Counted from the stretch's first letter, positions 24,005 through 35,539 are shown. The stretch: 64,000 nucleotides of DNA from Tolypeutes matacus (GCA_026826555.1 JAKSZT010054569.1:3214258-3278257), one strand, 5' to 3'. Numbers and translations: made by a program. The notes: a model not told the origin generated them from the sequence alone.

Positions 24005-24145
24005 ACATGTACCATGCGCTGGGGAGTTTTCACTGATGTTATCACATTTAATTCCCCCCAAAATGCTGTGAGGTAAGGATTTTCCCATTTGATAGATGTG
24101 GAAATGAAGGCTCTGGGGCTTTGGATGACCTGCCTCTAGGCACCA
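24005..24145 (-). mobile_element. MIR fragment
   Basis: 'atcacatttaattcccccca' and 'aggattttcccatttgatag' match antisense MIR. Confidence 0.7.
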
Positions 24146-24649
24146 GGTCAGTCTGACTTCAAAGTCCTGGTTGAGTTAACTCTGGCAAGGTGACTTGAGG
24201 TTAGGGAATTAGGTGGACCAGCTCTGGGACACTGTTGTGGGAGGAAGTGAGAAAAAGCCAGTAGAGGGGTTGAATGGGGCAGTGGATGGAAGAAAATGGA
24301 CTTGGGAGGTAGAGAGAGGTAGGGGTGTGAAATGGGGATGATGTTGGCAGTGGGACAGTTAAAGAGTGGGAGGGAAGGAAGGGGCCTCTTCAGCCCCAGC
24401 CATGGGGAGAGGGGGCAAGGGCTGCCAGGAGCAGCCGAGAGGGCTTCCTGGCCAAACACTCGCACCCGAGGAACCCTGATTTGTCCATATTCTTCTGTCA
24501 GGGCTATGTGACTCAGGCTCTGGGGTGTGGCTCAGATCATAAGCTTTTAAGACTTCCAAAGAAGGGGAGGCAATGGGGTCAGGCAAGGCCTTTGCAGAAA
24601 TGATGCAACTAAGGGATGTGAGCTGGGTTGTGAAGTATTGTGGGATTGA

Positions 24650-24830
24650 GATCAGTGGCTTTCAAATGAGGTGGGTGTGTTTGTTGTCACAATCACCTAG
24701 GGAGATTGTTCAAAACATCAGTGTTTGATTTCCCTTCTCCCCCAAGAAGGGTCATATGTAAATCTCAGGGTTGGAGGTGGAGGAGTATATATTTTTGAAA
24801 CAATGCCCTAGGGAGTTCCAAAAGTGACCT
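24650..24830 (+). mobile_element. MER20-like hAT relic
   Basis: 'atcagtggctttcaaatgag', 'acaatcacctagggagattg' and 'taaatctcagggttggaggt' follow MER20-type text, diverged. Confidence 0.45.
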
Positions 24831-25094
24831 GTGCATCCCTCCCCCACTTTTCACTGATAGAAACCTCAGAAAATAAAACAAAACATGTCCAAGAGACTGA
24901 CTCAGGTAGAGGAGCAAGGGGATTATTCCTGGTGAAGTTTGTGAAAGAGTAAGGTGGCTGCATTGCCAGGAACAGAAAGGTGCATCAGCAGGAGCAGAAG
25001 GAATTCGGGTGGGATCATTAAGCCAGGCAGCCAAGAAGGAACTGGACTGAAGGAAGACCACTTGAAACCTGATGCTGTTTGAAACTGGAAGCTA

Positions 25095-25860
25095 GTGATA
25101 TAGTCATCTGGTCAATAAATATTCATTGAGCACCTGCTCTGTGCTGGGCACTGTGTTACGTGCTGGGGCTGCAGTGTCCCCTCCTTCACCAAGCTTATAT
25201 TCTGGTAGGGGAAGGATAGGGTGAACAAGCCTTCCTGGGTTGTTAGGGACTGTCCCGGTTCTAGCAATGAAACCACCTTGTTCCAGGAACACCCTGAGTC
25301 CTGGCAACCTGGGATAGTTGGTCTTCCTGGGAGGTGGATTCTGTGGAACTGTGCACTCATGCGTGTTTGTGTGTAAGTGTGCATGCACGCCCATAAAGAT
25401 ATGTGCCGTGAAGAAAAGTAAAGCAGGGTAAGAGATTGGGGGTAAAGAAGAATGTTATTTTAGATAGGGTGGTCAGGGAAGGTCTCTTTGAGGAAGTGAC
25501 ATCTGAGCAGGAATCTGAAAAAAAGGGAGAGCGTTGGCCATGCAAATATCCAAGGGTGGAGTGGAGAGGTGTGATTATTTCCTGCTGAGGGAACTACCAT
25601 GCAAAGGCCCTGGGGTGGAACCATGCTTGGCATATTTGCAGACTAGCAAGTGGGTCAGAAAGGTTGGAGTGGAGTAAGAGAGGAAGGGGTGAGAAGTAGT
25701 GAGGAACCACATGCAGTGAGCTGTGACAAGGACACTGGGTTATATTGAGTGAAATGGGAGCCTCTGGTGGGTTGAGAATAGGGGCATGACCTAATCACTA
25801 GAGGTGGGGGAAAACAAGAATGTAAACAAGGAGACCACTTAGGAAGTGATTGCATTAGGA
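25095..25860. mobile_element. L2 fragment
   Basis: 'aataaatattcattgagcac', 'gtgctgggcactgtgttacg', 'gcttatattctggtagggga', 'ggtcagggaaggtctctttg' and 'caaaggccctggggtggaac' run in the order of the L2 3' region. Decayed. A 'gtgtgtttgtgtgtaagtg' stretch is internal. Confidence 0.75.
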
Positions 25861-26229
25861 ACTCTGGAAGAGTTCCTTCTCAAAACACTTGACCAGAGAA
25901 GCAGCAGGATACAATGTGGTTTAGGTAAATTAGACTGGTATCAGACCAGCCTGGGCAGGACTGGGCTGACCGAGGCTACACTCCAAAGGTGGCATTGAGT
26001 ATGAGAGGGGGAAGCATCTAGAGTTGTCCTGCAAATGGAGTTAACAGGAACTGGTGACCCGGGAACTAGAGGAGGGGTGAAGACCGGTGAGTCAGAGATG
26101 ATTCCATGCTAGTCTTTTCTTCGTTGGTCTTCTAAGTTTGAATTTCCCCTTCGATTATTATGACCCAAACTTCATGGACGAAAAGACGGTGACATACCGT
26201 GTTTTCACTAGAATGAGGAAGGTTCCATG

Positions 26230-26400
26230 ACAGAGTGACAAGAGCAGGGATTTGGGGTCATATAGACTGGAGCTCACATCCTAGCCCCAGGGCTTAAAAG
26301 CCACGTCCTTTGGGCAATTTGCTCAAGCTCTGGGGCTCTCAGTATCCTTGCCTATAAATTAGGGATAATGACCCCTGCCTGGCAAGGTTGTGAGGCCTGG
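26230..26400 (+). mobile_element. MIR fragment
   Basis: 'agactggagctcacatccta', 'ttgggcaatttgctcaagct' and 'taaattagggataatgaccc' match MIR. Confidence 0.8.
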
Positions 26401-26419
26401 GAGTGCTGGCCATGGCGAG

Positions 26420-26960
26420 CACTCAGGAAAGGTTGTCCTCTCCCCCTGTTGACTGCACTTGGGGTTCAGTGTGGACACCTGCACACTTTCAGAGGAGAAA
26501 ATTATCACAGCTGTCCCTTGCTGTTCCTAGCTCCCTGCCCACTTATTCCATAAACACATTTCTGCGCATCAGTGGAGCCCACACTCTTGTCCCCTGGTCC
26601 CTCTCCTTCGTCCCCATGGGCACTGCCTCTCCTCTCCCTTGCACAGCAACAGAAACCTTCCAACTGGTCTCCCTCCACCCCCCTTCAACCCCTCCTCTAC
26701 CAGAATAACCTGGTTATTCCACTTACTTGCTCACATACTCCTGGCGCTCCACGTCTTCAGGATAAAATCGGAAAACCTTAGCTGGTAGCCAGAGCCTGGC
26801 CCGAGTTGCCCTGTCTCTGCGCACTTTCCAGTGTCTTCTCCTCCCTGATTCACTGCTGTCCCTGACTCTGCCCTCTGTCCTCCATCCCCCACCTCCGTCA
26901 AGTGAGCAGTTTTATTCTTGGTGCTTCCGTGGCACTTTGTACCTAGTACTACTTGGCTCA
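26420..26960 (+). mobile_element. L2 fragment
   Basis: C/T-rich text ending 'tcttcaggataaaatcggaa', 'gcctggcccgagttgccctg' and 'cttccgtggcactttgtacc' recalls the L2 3' region. No frame is preserved. Confidence 0.55.
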
Positions 26961-26984
26961 CTAGCATTTCTGTATAAAATGACC

Positions 26985-27230
26985 AAGGTATTTGGTGCAG
27001 GGGCTCAGAGCACAGACTCCAGAGCCTACCAAGCTCCTCCCAGTCCCAGCTTGGCTACTTACCATCTGGGCCTAATGATTAGTTCAATGAATTCGGGTAC
27101 TTCCATATTCTGGAAACTATGACCCTGAGCAAGGTTTTCATCCCTGTGCTTCAAGGATAATAATAATACCCACTTCACAGGCATGGGACTTGTGAGTAGG
27201 AAAAGTTAACACATAGAAAACACTTAAATA
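26985..27230 (+). mobile_element. MIR, left part (split by SINE)
   Basis: 'gagcacagactccagagcct', 'cttggctacttaccatctgg' and 'aataataatacccacttcac' match MIR, which resumes after the DAS SINE at 27407 with 'tacctggtacatggtaagcc'. Confidence 0.75.
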
Positions 27231-27422
27231 GGGAAGCGGCTGTGGCTCAATCAGTGGGGCTCCCGTTTACCATATGGGAGGCCCCGGGTTCGGTTCCCGG
27301 GGCCTCCTGGTGAAGGCAAGCCCGCCCGCACGGCGTGGTTAGCTGACCCAGCGAGCACAAGCAGCAAGGGGGGGATAAATGAATAAATAAATAAAATCTT
27401 TAAAAAGAAAACACTTAAATAG
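27215..27422 (+). mobile_element. Young DAS-type SINE with 17-bp target duplication
   Basis: The SINE (about 27232-27405) starts 'gggaagcggctgtggctcaa', has B box 'ggttcggttcc', the body 'gcaagcccgcccgcacggcg' and tail (ATAA)n 'taaaatctttaaaaa'. The exact direct repeat 'agaaaacacttaaatag' is at 27215-27231 and 27406-27422. It is about 97% identical to 52678-52864. Confidence 0.95.
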
Positions 27423-27470
27423 TACCTGGTACATGGTAAGCCCTCAAGAAAGTTTGTCTATAATTACTAC
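27423..27470 (+). mobile_element. MIR, right part
   Basis: 'tacctggtacatggtaagcc' then 'ctcaagaaagtttgtc' continues the MIR 3' region interrupted at 27230. Confidence 0.7.
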
Positions 27471-28010
27471 ATCTGTCTTCCTGAGTTTGATCTATTCCTA
27501 TCAATATCTTTTGTATGGGAACTCCAATTGTTTATATTTAACATATGCATTTTTCTTCCTTCTGTAATTTCCTTTATATACATATTTTATGTTTTTGATG
27601 TGCAATCTTCTGTTTTTGCTTATTTGAATTCATCTCTGCCGATGGTTTCCATTAATTAAAAAGAATGTTAGCACTTGGAGGGATTTTAATGTTAAAATTC
27701 TTTTTCTCTTTATAGATGAGTAAACTAAGGGTCTGAGAAACTAACTTGCTCAGTGTCACAGAATTATGATTTTTAAATAGCTTATAACCAATGTTTCCCC
27801 TGGAGCTGAAGTGAATGTAAATTTTTTTTTTTTGGGGGGGAGCTTTTAAAATAATATCTAAATTGTCAGGTAAAGAACGGGATTTCTTGAGCCATGAGAT
27901 GTGCATAATGTAAGGTTTAAACTTTTCAGAGTATGGAAAGAAAGAACATTACTTTGCATCAGTCCATAAACATTTGTTTAATACCTTCTGGCTACTAAGC
28001 ATTGTACTGT

Positions 28011-28011
<1 letters not shown>
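27471..28011. other. No gene seen
   Basis: AT-rich; T11/G8 run near 27820-27840. Confidence 0.5.

Positions 28012-28042
<31 letters not shown>
28012..28042. repeat. (TG)n microsatellite
   Basis: About 14 TG units; a short (GA)n follows near 28080-28092. Confidence 0.95.
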
Positions 28043-28047
<5 letters not shown>

Positions 28048-28102
28048 GATGTCTGAGTGTGATAGGAAAGAAAGCAAAAGAGAGAGAGAGAGAACAAACC
28101 CT

Positions 28103-28112
28103 CACATTTGAT

Positions 28113-28147
<35 letters not shown>

Positions 28148-28239
28148 GGGAGGTCCCAGGGATCGAACCCAGGTCCCTCCATATGGGAGACAGACAACCA
28201 ACCATTTGAGCCACATCCATTCCCCACATTTGATTCTTT
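28103..28239 (-). mobile_element. DAS-type SINE with 15-bp target duplication
   Basis: Antisense unit with about 28 T, 'accgggaggtcccagggatc', 'ccatatgggagacagacaac' and 'ttgagccacatcc'. Flanked by 'cacatttgattcttt' at 28103-28117 and 28225-28239. Confidence 0.95.
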
Positions 28240-28484
28240 ACAGCAGTGCATTTGCTCTGATGTGTCTCTACAATGATCACCATCATGGTGTGCTTGTAAC
28301 AGAGAAATATTGGAAATAAATGAAATGTCGAATGATTAGGGATTAGTTATTTAAATGATGGTACTTCCATGTAGTGGAATACTAAGAAGCATTAAAATCA
28401 TGTTGTAGAAAAGTATTTAAAGCATAGATGGATATGCATAATATACTGTAAAGTGGGGGGTAAAAACAGGCTACAATTAAAGAA

Positions 28485-28650
28485 GACCTAAATCAATGGA
28501 GAGATACATCATGTTCACATTCATGGGTTGGAAAACTCAGTATTAAAATGTCAGTCCTCCAAACTGAGTTGTAGATTCAATGCAATCCTAAATTTCAACT
28601 GTTTGTTATTTCCCTTGGGAATGGAGATAAAATTAAAAGGTTGTCTCTAC
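28485..28650 (+). mobile_element. Old L1M, segment 1 of a split element
   Basis: 'acattcatgggttggaaaac', 'cagtattaaaatgtcagtcc' and 'gattcaatgcaatcctaaat' are ORF2 text in sense. The element resumes at about 29070 after a younger L1 tail. Confidence 0.8.
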
Positions 28651-29068
28651 AGTGGTTGAAAGGGAAAGACTAAGACATTTATATTACTGGAAGGGAAGCT
28701 AAAAAATGTAACATGGGACTGTATAACATAGTGAAACCTTATGTAAAATATGAATACGGGAGCTATTGCATATATTAGACTGATTTTACAAATTATATAC
28801 AAATATACTAGAGAGAAGGAAACAGCATAGCAGCTATGTACTGTATGGGGAAGCATAGAGAGATTGAGAGGTGATGAGTTTTGTTTGTTTGTTTGGCTGG
28901 GTTTTGTTTTTTAGTATTAATATTATTACTGGAATAATGAAAATGCTCTAAAAATGATTGGAGTGATGAATGCACAACTATGTGATTATACAGAATACAA
29001 TTGTACACTTTGGATGGATTTAAGCTTTATAAATATGTATCAATAAAACTGATTCATGAAAAAGAAAG
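28651..29068 (+). mobile_element. Young L1 3'-UTR tail inserted in old L1M
   Basis: A 5'-truncated 3' UTR ('ataatgaaaatgctctaaaa', 'gaatgcacaactatgtgatt', 'aatcaataaaactgatt') matches the tail at 45640-45831. Imperfect 'tgtctcta' repeats at its edges (near 28642 and 29073) may be the decayed target duplication. Confidence 0.8.
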
Positions 29069-29069
29069 C

Positions 29070-30055
29070 TGTCTCTAGAATGTATATAAAAACAAAAAGG
29101 ATCTAAAATAGCCAAGACCATCTTGAAGAGAAAGAATAAAGTTGGTGGATTGTACTATCAGATTAAAAAGATTCAACAGAAAATTAAGTAATTAAGATAG
29201 TGTAGTTTTGGTACAAAAATAGACAAACCAGTAGAGGAGAGGATAGTTTCCAGAAACAGACTCGCACAAATATGTGAGGGAAAAGATGGTCTTTTCAATC
29301 AGTGATGCTGGAACAACGATATCTTTATGGAAAAAAAAAAAAAGAACTCTGACCACTACTTCATAGCATACACAAAACATTAATTAAAAATGAATCATAG
29401 AACTAAATGGTAAAATAATAGAGCTTCTGAAGCAAATAGAGCTTCGTCATGACCTTAGAGTAGACAAATATTTCCTAAACAAGATGCAGAAGCATGACCC
29501 ATAAAAGGAAAAATTGATGACTGGACTTCATTAAATTTAAGAACTTTTGTGAAAGGACTAGGCACAGATTGAAAGAAGATATTTGCAATATATTATTATT
29601 CAACAAAGAACTTGAATCCTATAAACCAAAAAAGAAAAAACAACCCAATTAAATAATGGGCAAAAGACTTGAACAAATACTTTACAGAAGAGGATATACA
29701 AAAGACCAAATAGCATTTTAAAAAGCATTCATCATCAGTAACCAGGCAAATGCAGTTGAAAAATCACAATGAGATACCAATTCATACTTTCCATAATGGT
29801 TAAAATTTAAAAGTCTCAAAATACCAAGTGTTGGTGAGGACATAGAGCAATTGGTACTTGCACACATTGCTCATAGGACTGCAAAAGTGCACAACCACTT
29901 TGGAAAACTGGCTGCATCTATGAAAGCTGGATCTAAACCAATTCTATGACTTGGCCATTCTACTCCTACGTATACACCCAGGAGAAATAAGTGTATATGA
30001 CCACTAGCATACGGCTACTAACAGACACAGACAAAACGTTCATGGCAGTTTTATT
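29070..30055 (+). mobile_element. Old L1M, segment 2 (ORF2 C-terminal region)
   Basis: 'ctaaaatagccaagaccatc', 'aaaatttaaaagtctcaaaa' and 'cacattgctcataggactgc' follow ORF2 in order up to 'acaaaacgttcatggcagtt', where a minus-strand L1 interrupts it. It resumes at 33383. Confidence 0.88.
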
Positions 30056-30130
30056 ATTATTTTCTTTACTACAGAACTTATGGGTTTACAGAACAATCAT
30101 GCACAAAATACAGGACTTTCATACACCACC
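30056..30130 (-). mobile_element. Minus-strand L1, 3' terminal piece
   Basis: T-rich start followed by 'acttatgggtttacagaaca' and 'caaaatacaggactttcata', the antisense 3' UTR of an L1 that continues at 30583 and 31045. The T-rich left end is its poly(A). Confidence 0.75.
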
Positions 30131-30582
30131 TGTATCAGTCAGGGTTCTCTCGGGAAACAGAATCAGCAGGAGGTATCTGTCAATAATATGAGATTTTAAA
30201 AGAGTCTCTCATGGGACCGTGGGGATGCACAAGTCCAGGTTCCGCAGGCAGGCTGCAAACCAGGGGCTCCGATGAAAATCTGATGAAAGGTCCTTGATGA
30301 GTTTCTGGGAGAAGTTGCCTGTCCAATGACGAGCTGGGAAATTCTCTCTCAATGTTGAAATCACTTCCCCTTTTAAGGCATTCAACTGATTGGATAAAAG
30401 CGTCACCCATTGCTGATGCAATCTCCCTGATTGATGCAGATGTAATCAGCCATCCACGCAGTAAACTCACTGGTGATCCAAGTCCATAAATGCTCTTGTA
30501 TTACAATTAGCCCAGTGCTTGCTGGAACAAACACCTGGAAACAATTACCTGGCTGAGTTGACACATTAACCTAACCATCACA
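30131..30582 (-). mobile_element. Solo LTR with 5-bp target duplication CCACC, nested in L1
   Basis: It starts TGTATCAGTCAGGGTTC and ends ...CTAACCATCACA. CCACC is repeated exactly at 30126-30130 and 30583-30587. Its reverse complement ('tgtgatggttaggttaatgt' ... 'accctgactgataca') is the same family as 40453-40891. L1 3' UTR continues on both sides, so it inserted into the L1. Confidence 0.9.
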
Positions 30583-31044
30583 CCACCCTACCAACAACAA
30601 CTTGCATTGGTATGGAACATTTGTTAATGAGTTCCACTTTGAATGGATTGTACAAAACTTGGGACTGTATAACACAGGGAATCCAGTGGTGGATGATGGA
30701 CTGTGGTTAACAGGACAAATATGAGAATGTATTCTCATGAACAATAAATGAATATATAATACTAATAGAGGGTGTTAATAATTGGGTGGGTTGGGGGAAA
30801 ATACATCTAATGTAAGGTATGGGCTATAGTTAGTAGTAATATTTTGACGATACTCTTTCATAGTTTGTAACAAATGCTTCACAACGATGCAAGGTGTTGG
30901 TGGTGGGGAGAGATAAAGGAGACTTGAATGATGATATGCATGTTTGTTTTATAAATTCACAACTTTTACTATACACTTATTGTTTATGTATGTTCCTGTA
31001 TGAATGACATACTTCAATAAAATTTTATTTACAAAAAGAAAAAA
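30583..31044. mobile_element. Remnant of minus-strand L1 plus nested plus-strand L1 3' tail
   Basis: 30583-30645 ('caacttgcattggtatggaa') continues the antisense L1 3' UTR. About 30650-31044 ('gtacaaaacttgggactgta' to 'aataaaattttattt' and A-rich tail) is a sense L1 3' UTR with AATAAA. After it the antisense UTR resumes ('cacatttttataattgtacc'). The 'aatggat' repeats near 30642 and 31044 may be target duplication. Confidence 0.65.
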
Positions 31045-33252
31045 ATGGATGATGACACATTTTTATAATTGTACCATTAATTAAAGTCCACAGTTTAACT
31101 TAGGGTTCACTGTTTGCATAGTGTAGTTCCATGGATTCCCTTTTAAAATTTTTGTTCTGTTACCATATATACAATCTAACATTTTCCCTTTAAATCACAT
31201 TCAGATATACATTTCAGTGTTGTTAATTGTGTTCAGTGTTGTGCGACCATTACCACCATCCATCACCAAAACATTTCCATCATTCCAAAAAGGAACCCTG
31301 TACCTTTGAGGTTTAAAAACTTCAAGTTCCCTATCCCCACTTCATCCCCTGTAGTCTATGTTGTAGATTCTGACTCTATGACTTTGCTTATTCTAATTGT
31401 TCCAAATCAGTGAGCTTATACTATATTTGTCCTTTTGTGTCTGGCTTATTTCATTCAACCTGATGTCTTCCAGGTTCATCCATGTTGTTTCATGTATCAG
31501 GAGTTCATTCTCTGTTTTTCCCCATTCCTTTTTACAGTGGAATAATATTCCATTGTATATATGTACCACATTTTGTTTATCCATTCTTCAGTTGATGGAC
31601 ACTTGGGTTAGTTCCATCTTTTGGCAACTGGGAATAATGATGCTATGGACATCAGTGTGCAGGTATCTGTTCAGGTCCCTGCTTTAAATTCTTTTGGGTG
31701 GATACCCAGTAGTGGGATTGTCAGGTCATATGATAGTTCTATGCTTAGCTTTCTGAAGAACCACCAAACTGTCTTCTATAGTGGCTGCACCATTTTACGT
31801 TCCCACCAGCAATGAATGAGTGTCCTTATTCCTCCACATCTTCTCCAACACTTGTTATTTTTTTAAGTAGCAGCCATTCTAATGGGCATGAAATGGTATC
31901 TCATTGTGGTTTTGATTGGCATTACCCTGATGGCTAATGACGTTGAGCATCTTTTCATGTGCTTTCTGGATAGTTGTATATCTTCTTTGGACAGATGTGT
32001 GTTCAAGACTTTTGCCCAATTTTAATTGTTTTTTTTGTTTGTTTGTTTGTTTTTTGTTGTTAAGTTGAAGGATTTCTTTATATATTCTGGATGTCAATCA
32101 TTTATTGAATATGTCGTTTCCAAATATTTTCTCCCATTGTGCAGGTTGTCATTTTACTTTCACCATAAAGAACTTTGAGGAAGAAAAGTTTTTTTACTTT
32201 GATGAGATCCCATTTATCTGTTTTTCCTTTTGTTGCTTGTGCTTTGGGTGTAAAGTCTAAGAAACCGAGGCAATACACAAGGTCCTGAAGCTGCTTCCCT
32301 GTGTTTTCTTCTTGGAATTTGATAGTTCTAGCTCTTATATTTAGTCTTTGATCCATTTTGTTTTGACTTTTGTATATGGTGAGAGGTAGGGATCCTCCTT
32401 TATTTTTTGCAAATGGAGATCCAATTTTCCTGGCACCATTTGTTGAGGAGACTTTCTTTCCCAATTGAGTGGTCTTTGCCACCTTGTCAAACATGAGAGT
32501 TAATTTCTGAGCTCTCAATTCTATTCCATTGTCTGTCTTTGTGCCAGTTCCATGCTGTTTTGATTACTTTGTTACATGTTTTAAGATCAGGAAGTGTGAG
32601 TCCTCCAACTTCATTCTTCCTTTTCAAGATAGCTTTAGCTATTTGGGGCCCCTTACACTTCCATATAGATTTAATGACTGGCTTTGCCATTTCTGCAAAG
32701 AACGTTCTTGGCATTTTTATTGGGATTGCATTGAGTCTATACATTGCTTTGGGCAGTATTGACATCTTAACACTATTTAGTCTTCCAATACATGAACATG
32801 GAATGTCCTTCAATTTATTTAGGTCTTCTTTCATTTTTTTAGCAATGTTTTTGTACTTTTCAATATATAGTCCTTTACATCTTTGGTTAGATTTATTCTA
32901 GATATTTGATTCTTTTAGTTGCTGTTGTGAATGGAATTTTTTTCTTGATTTCTTCTTCTGTTTGTTCATTGCTTGTGTATAGGAACACTATTGGTGGGGA
33001 CTGGACCCCAAGGCGGTCTGCCATGAGAGTGGGGAATGGCACTGGCAGCTGCTACGTGGAGAGAGCAATTTACTGTTCTTTACCTTAATTTATCAGCCTC
33101 TTCCTCCTGCTCTTCCATTAATGCTCTACAGTGTTCCTCTGGCCTCTGGAGTTTCATAATAGTTGTTTCAGTCAGTTCTTGCCCATTAAATAGCTGTTTT
33201 GGTGGAAGGACAGAGTCCTAGAGCTCCCTACTCTGCCTCACCACAGAAGTCC
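31045..33252 (-). mobile_element. Minus-strand L1 with ORF2 C-terminus joined directly to a 5' UTR
   Basis: Going right to left on the minus strand, 33252-33000 is 5'-UTR-like and shared with 44860-45130 ('ggtccagtccc', 'gctgataaattaaggtaaag'). From about 32995 the sequence is ORF2 near its C-terminal third ([20 protein letters not shown] at 32834-32487; [20 protein letters not shown] at 32518-32102). ORF1 and most of ORF2 (endonuclease, RT) are absent. The frame is broken by stops and shifts. 3' UTR runs to 31045 and continues left of nested insertions. Confidence 0.85.
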
Positions 33253-33399
33253 TGACAGTTTTATTTTTATTTTTATTTTTTATTTTTTATTTATTTTTTT
33301 ACCGGGAGGTACTGGGGATCGAACCCTGGTCTCTCCATATGGTAGACGGACGCCGAACCTCTTGAGCCACATCCGTTTCCCGTGACAGTTTTATTTTTA
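33253..33399 (-). mobile_element. DAS-type SINE inserted at the L1 target duplication
   Basis: Antisense unit with T/A-rich tail, 'accgggaggtactggggatc', 'ccatatggtagacggacgcc' and 'ttgagccacatccg'. Flanked by 'tgacagttttattttta' at 33253-33269 and 33383-33399. The same motif ends the interrupted old L1 at 30045-30055 ('gcagttttatt'), so the SINE landed in the right-hand target copy of the minus-strand L1. Confidence 0.92.
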
Positions 33400-33855
33400 A
33401 TAACCAAAATTTGGAAAGAAGCTAAGAATTCTTCAACAGGGGAATTTATAAATAAATTGTGGTATATTAATATGGTGAAACCTTATATAGCAAACAAAAA
33501 AGGAATATCTATTGCTACATACAGCAACACGGATGAATCTTACAGACATTTTAATGAGAGAAAGAAGGTAGACATAAAAGAGCATATGCTGTATGAGTCT
33601 ATTGATACGAAGTTCAAAAACAGGCAAAGCTAATCAAAAGTGGTAAAATTCAGATTTGGATTTACCTCTGGTGCATGGGAATATTGGCTGGGAATGGGCA
33701 GGTGAGAACTTTCTAGAGTGCTGGAGTGTTCTTTGTGATCAAGTTGGTGGTACACAAGTTTATAACTCTATCAAACTGTATCAAAATGTACAATTAAGAT
33801 TAGTACACTTAACTGAATATATTATATCTTAATAAAGAGTATTTTAAAAGTAGCC
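33400..33855 (+). mobile_element. Old L1M, segment 3 (ORF2 end and 3' UTR)
   Basis: 'aataaccaaaatttggaaag', 'aaattgtggtatattaatat' and 'aatgtacaattaagattagt' complete the L1 left at 30055, so 28485-28650, 29070-30055 and 33400-33855 were one element. Confidence 0.85.
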
Positions 33856-35036
33856 TACAAAACAGTACCTACAGTGTGATTATGTTTTTATAAAAATTGT
33901 ACACACACACATACCTACATACATAGAGAAGGGACTTGAAAAACATATACTGAAATGTAAATTGTGGTTATCTCTGGGTGGTAGGATTACAGGAAATTTT
34001 AATTTTCTTCTTTTTGGTGTGTTTTCTAAATGTTCCTACTTTTCTGCAGGTCTGTATTTCCTGAAAAGTCTAACATGAAGACATGATAAATTGCAACAAG
34101 AAAAAAACAATAGAAATGATTTTTTAAAAGCTAAATCCGAGTCTCAGCTACCTATTCATATTTATTGCCCTGAGTCCTGGGTCTAGCTAAAAATAGTTCA
34201 GAGCCTTGCCAGCTGGTGACCCAGGAGCTGGGCTATGTTTAGCAGAAACCAGCACCCGGGCGGAGTGGGGTGCAGCCAAGGGGAGCACAGTGGGTCTGGT
34301 AGGCACAGCTGAGAGCTGAGAGTCCCAGGCCATATTTGCATCAGTAACTCCGGCTATTCCCTGACTCTCAACAGCAGTAGATAGGTCCACAGTTTACTGG
34401 GAAGTGGATATGAGTAGGAAGGACAAAACTCCATAGGTTAGGAGTGCAGAGGCACAGTGCTGGGAAGCAGATTGACATGAAGGGATGATTTGCTAGACCC
34501 TGGCTATTCCCAAGGCACATCTTTTTCTCTTCACCAGGTTAGACTTTTAATTTTTGTTTTTGTAAAAATGGATTCATTTTTCAACAACTCAGTTTTAAAT
34601 ATTATGCTTAAGTTGGGGAAACCATGTGCAGAAGTCTATTTAGATTTCAATGATGAAAAGTTCCCTGGGTAGTTTTGCTGATGGATCAGACTAATTTGGG
34701 GAATTAACTTCACTTACAAGTTCTTCCTCCTTTAGTGGGTCCGCCTAAAATGCAGGGATGTCTAGTGTAATTAGCCGTGTCACAAGGATGTTTAGAGGTT
34801 TAATTAATGTTCATAAACCACTTGAAGTATTCAGATGAATGATAGGAATACTGCTTTTCTAAGTTCAACTTCCAAACTCTGATAAGTTACAAAGGGTGAT
34901 ATGTCAGGGCTCCACTCCCAAATACCACCAGCATGGGAAGAGTCCTCCTGCTTTACTTAGAATTGCTGTCACTCACCCAATACTAGTTGAAAGGACTATA
35001 CATCTACATTTTGTTAATTTTTAAAAAGACCGTGTA
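33856..35036. other. Unique flank sequence, no gene seen
   Basis: A short (CA)n is at about 33901-33912. No coding support. Confidence 0.5.
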
Positions 35037-35145
35037 GGGGGGCGGATGTGGGTCCAACGGTTGGGCGTCCGTCTCCCATATGGAGGGACCTGGGTTCAAT
35101 CCCTGGGACCTCCCGGTAAAACAAAAAACAAAAAAACAAAAAAAA
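35037..35145 (+). mobile_element. DAS-type SINE monomer
   Basis: 'ggggcggatgtgggtccaac', 'ccatatggagggacctgggt' and 'tcaatccctgggacctcccg', then an (AAAAC)n tail. A short 'cgtgta' lies on both sides. Confidence 0.9.
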
Positions 35146-35539
35146 CGTGTAAATATGAGAGTAATTCGTAACGAGTGACAACACTTCTGGCAATGACATT
35201 AAACAAGTTGGCATGTTGCTATTTTCAATGCACAGAGAATTTTTAGCCCAAAAGTAAAACGCAGCGCACTTTTCAAGACAGGTCAAGGATATGCCAAACT
35301 CTTGAGATCAAAGGCAAGCTTTAAGCCAAACACTATGGAAGACATTACTTGCTTACAGGAAATCTTTCTAAAAATAAATCCATGCTGCTGCAATGATTTG
35401 GTAAAAGGCCAAAGATTTATATGATCTGAAGAGAAACCAGAGTATGCTGCTGTGCTGACTTAGAAATGGTTTAGGATACCATCTTTTCTATCCTTAAGAA
35501 GTAGAAAGCTTGAAATATCAATAAAAAGACAATCTGTTC
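35146..35539. other. No gene seen
   Basis: Short unique stretch between repeats. Confidence 0.5.

Noticed and set aside
28485..30055. Possible processed pseudogene because of A-rich ORF-like text
   Set aside because: The order and wording match L1 ORF2, and the three blocks rejoin as one L1.
32980..33010. Splice junction making the internally deleted L1 a spliced retrotransposed L1
   Set aside because: The leader at the joint reads GGTCCAGTCCC with no GT donor in the sibling copy, so splicing is not supported from this window alone.
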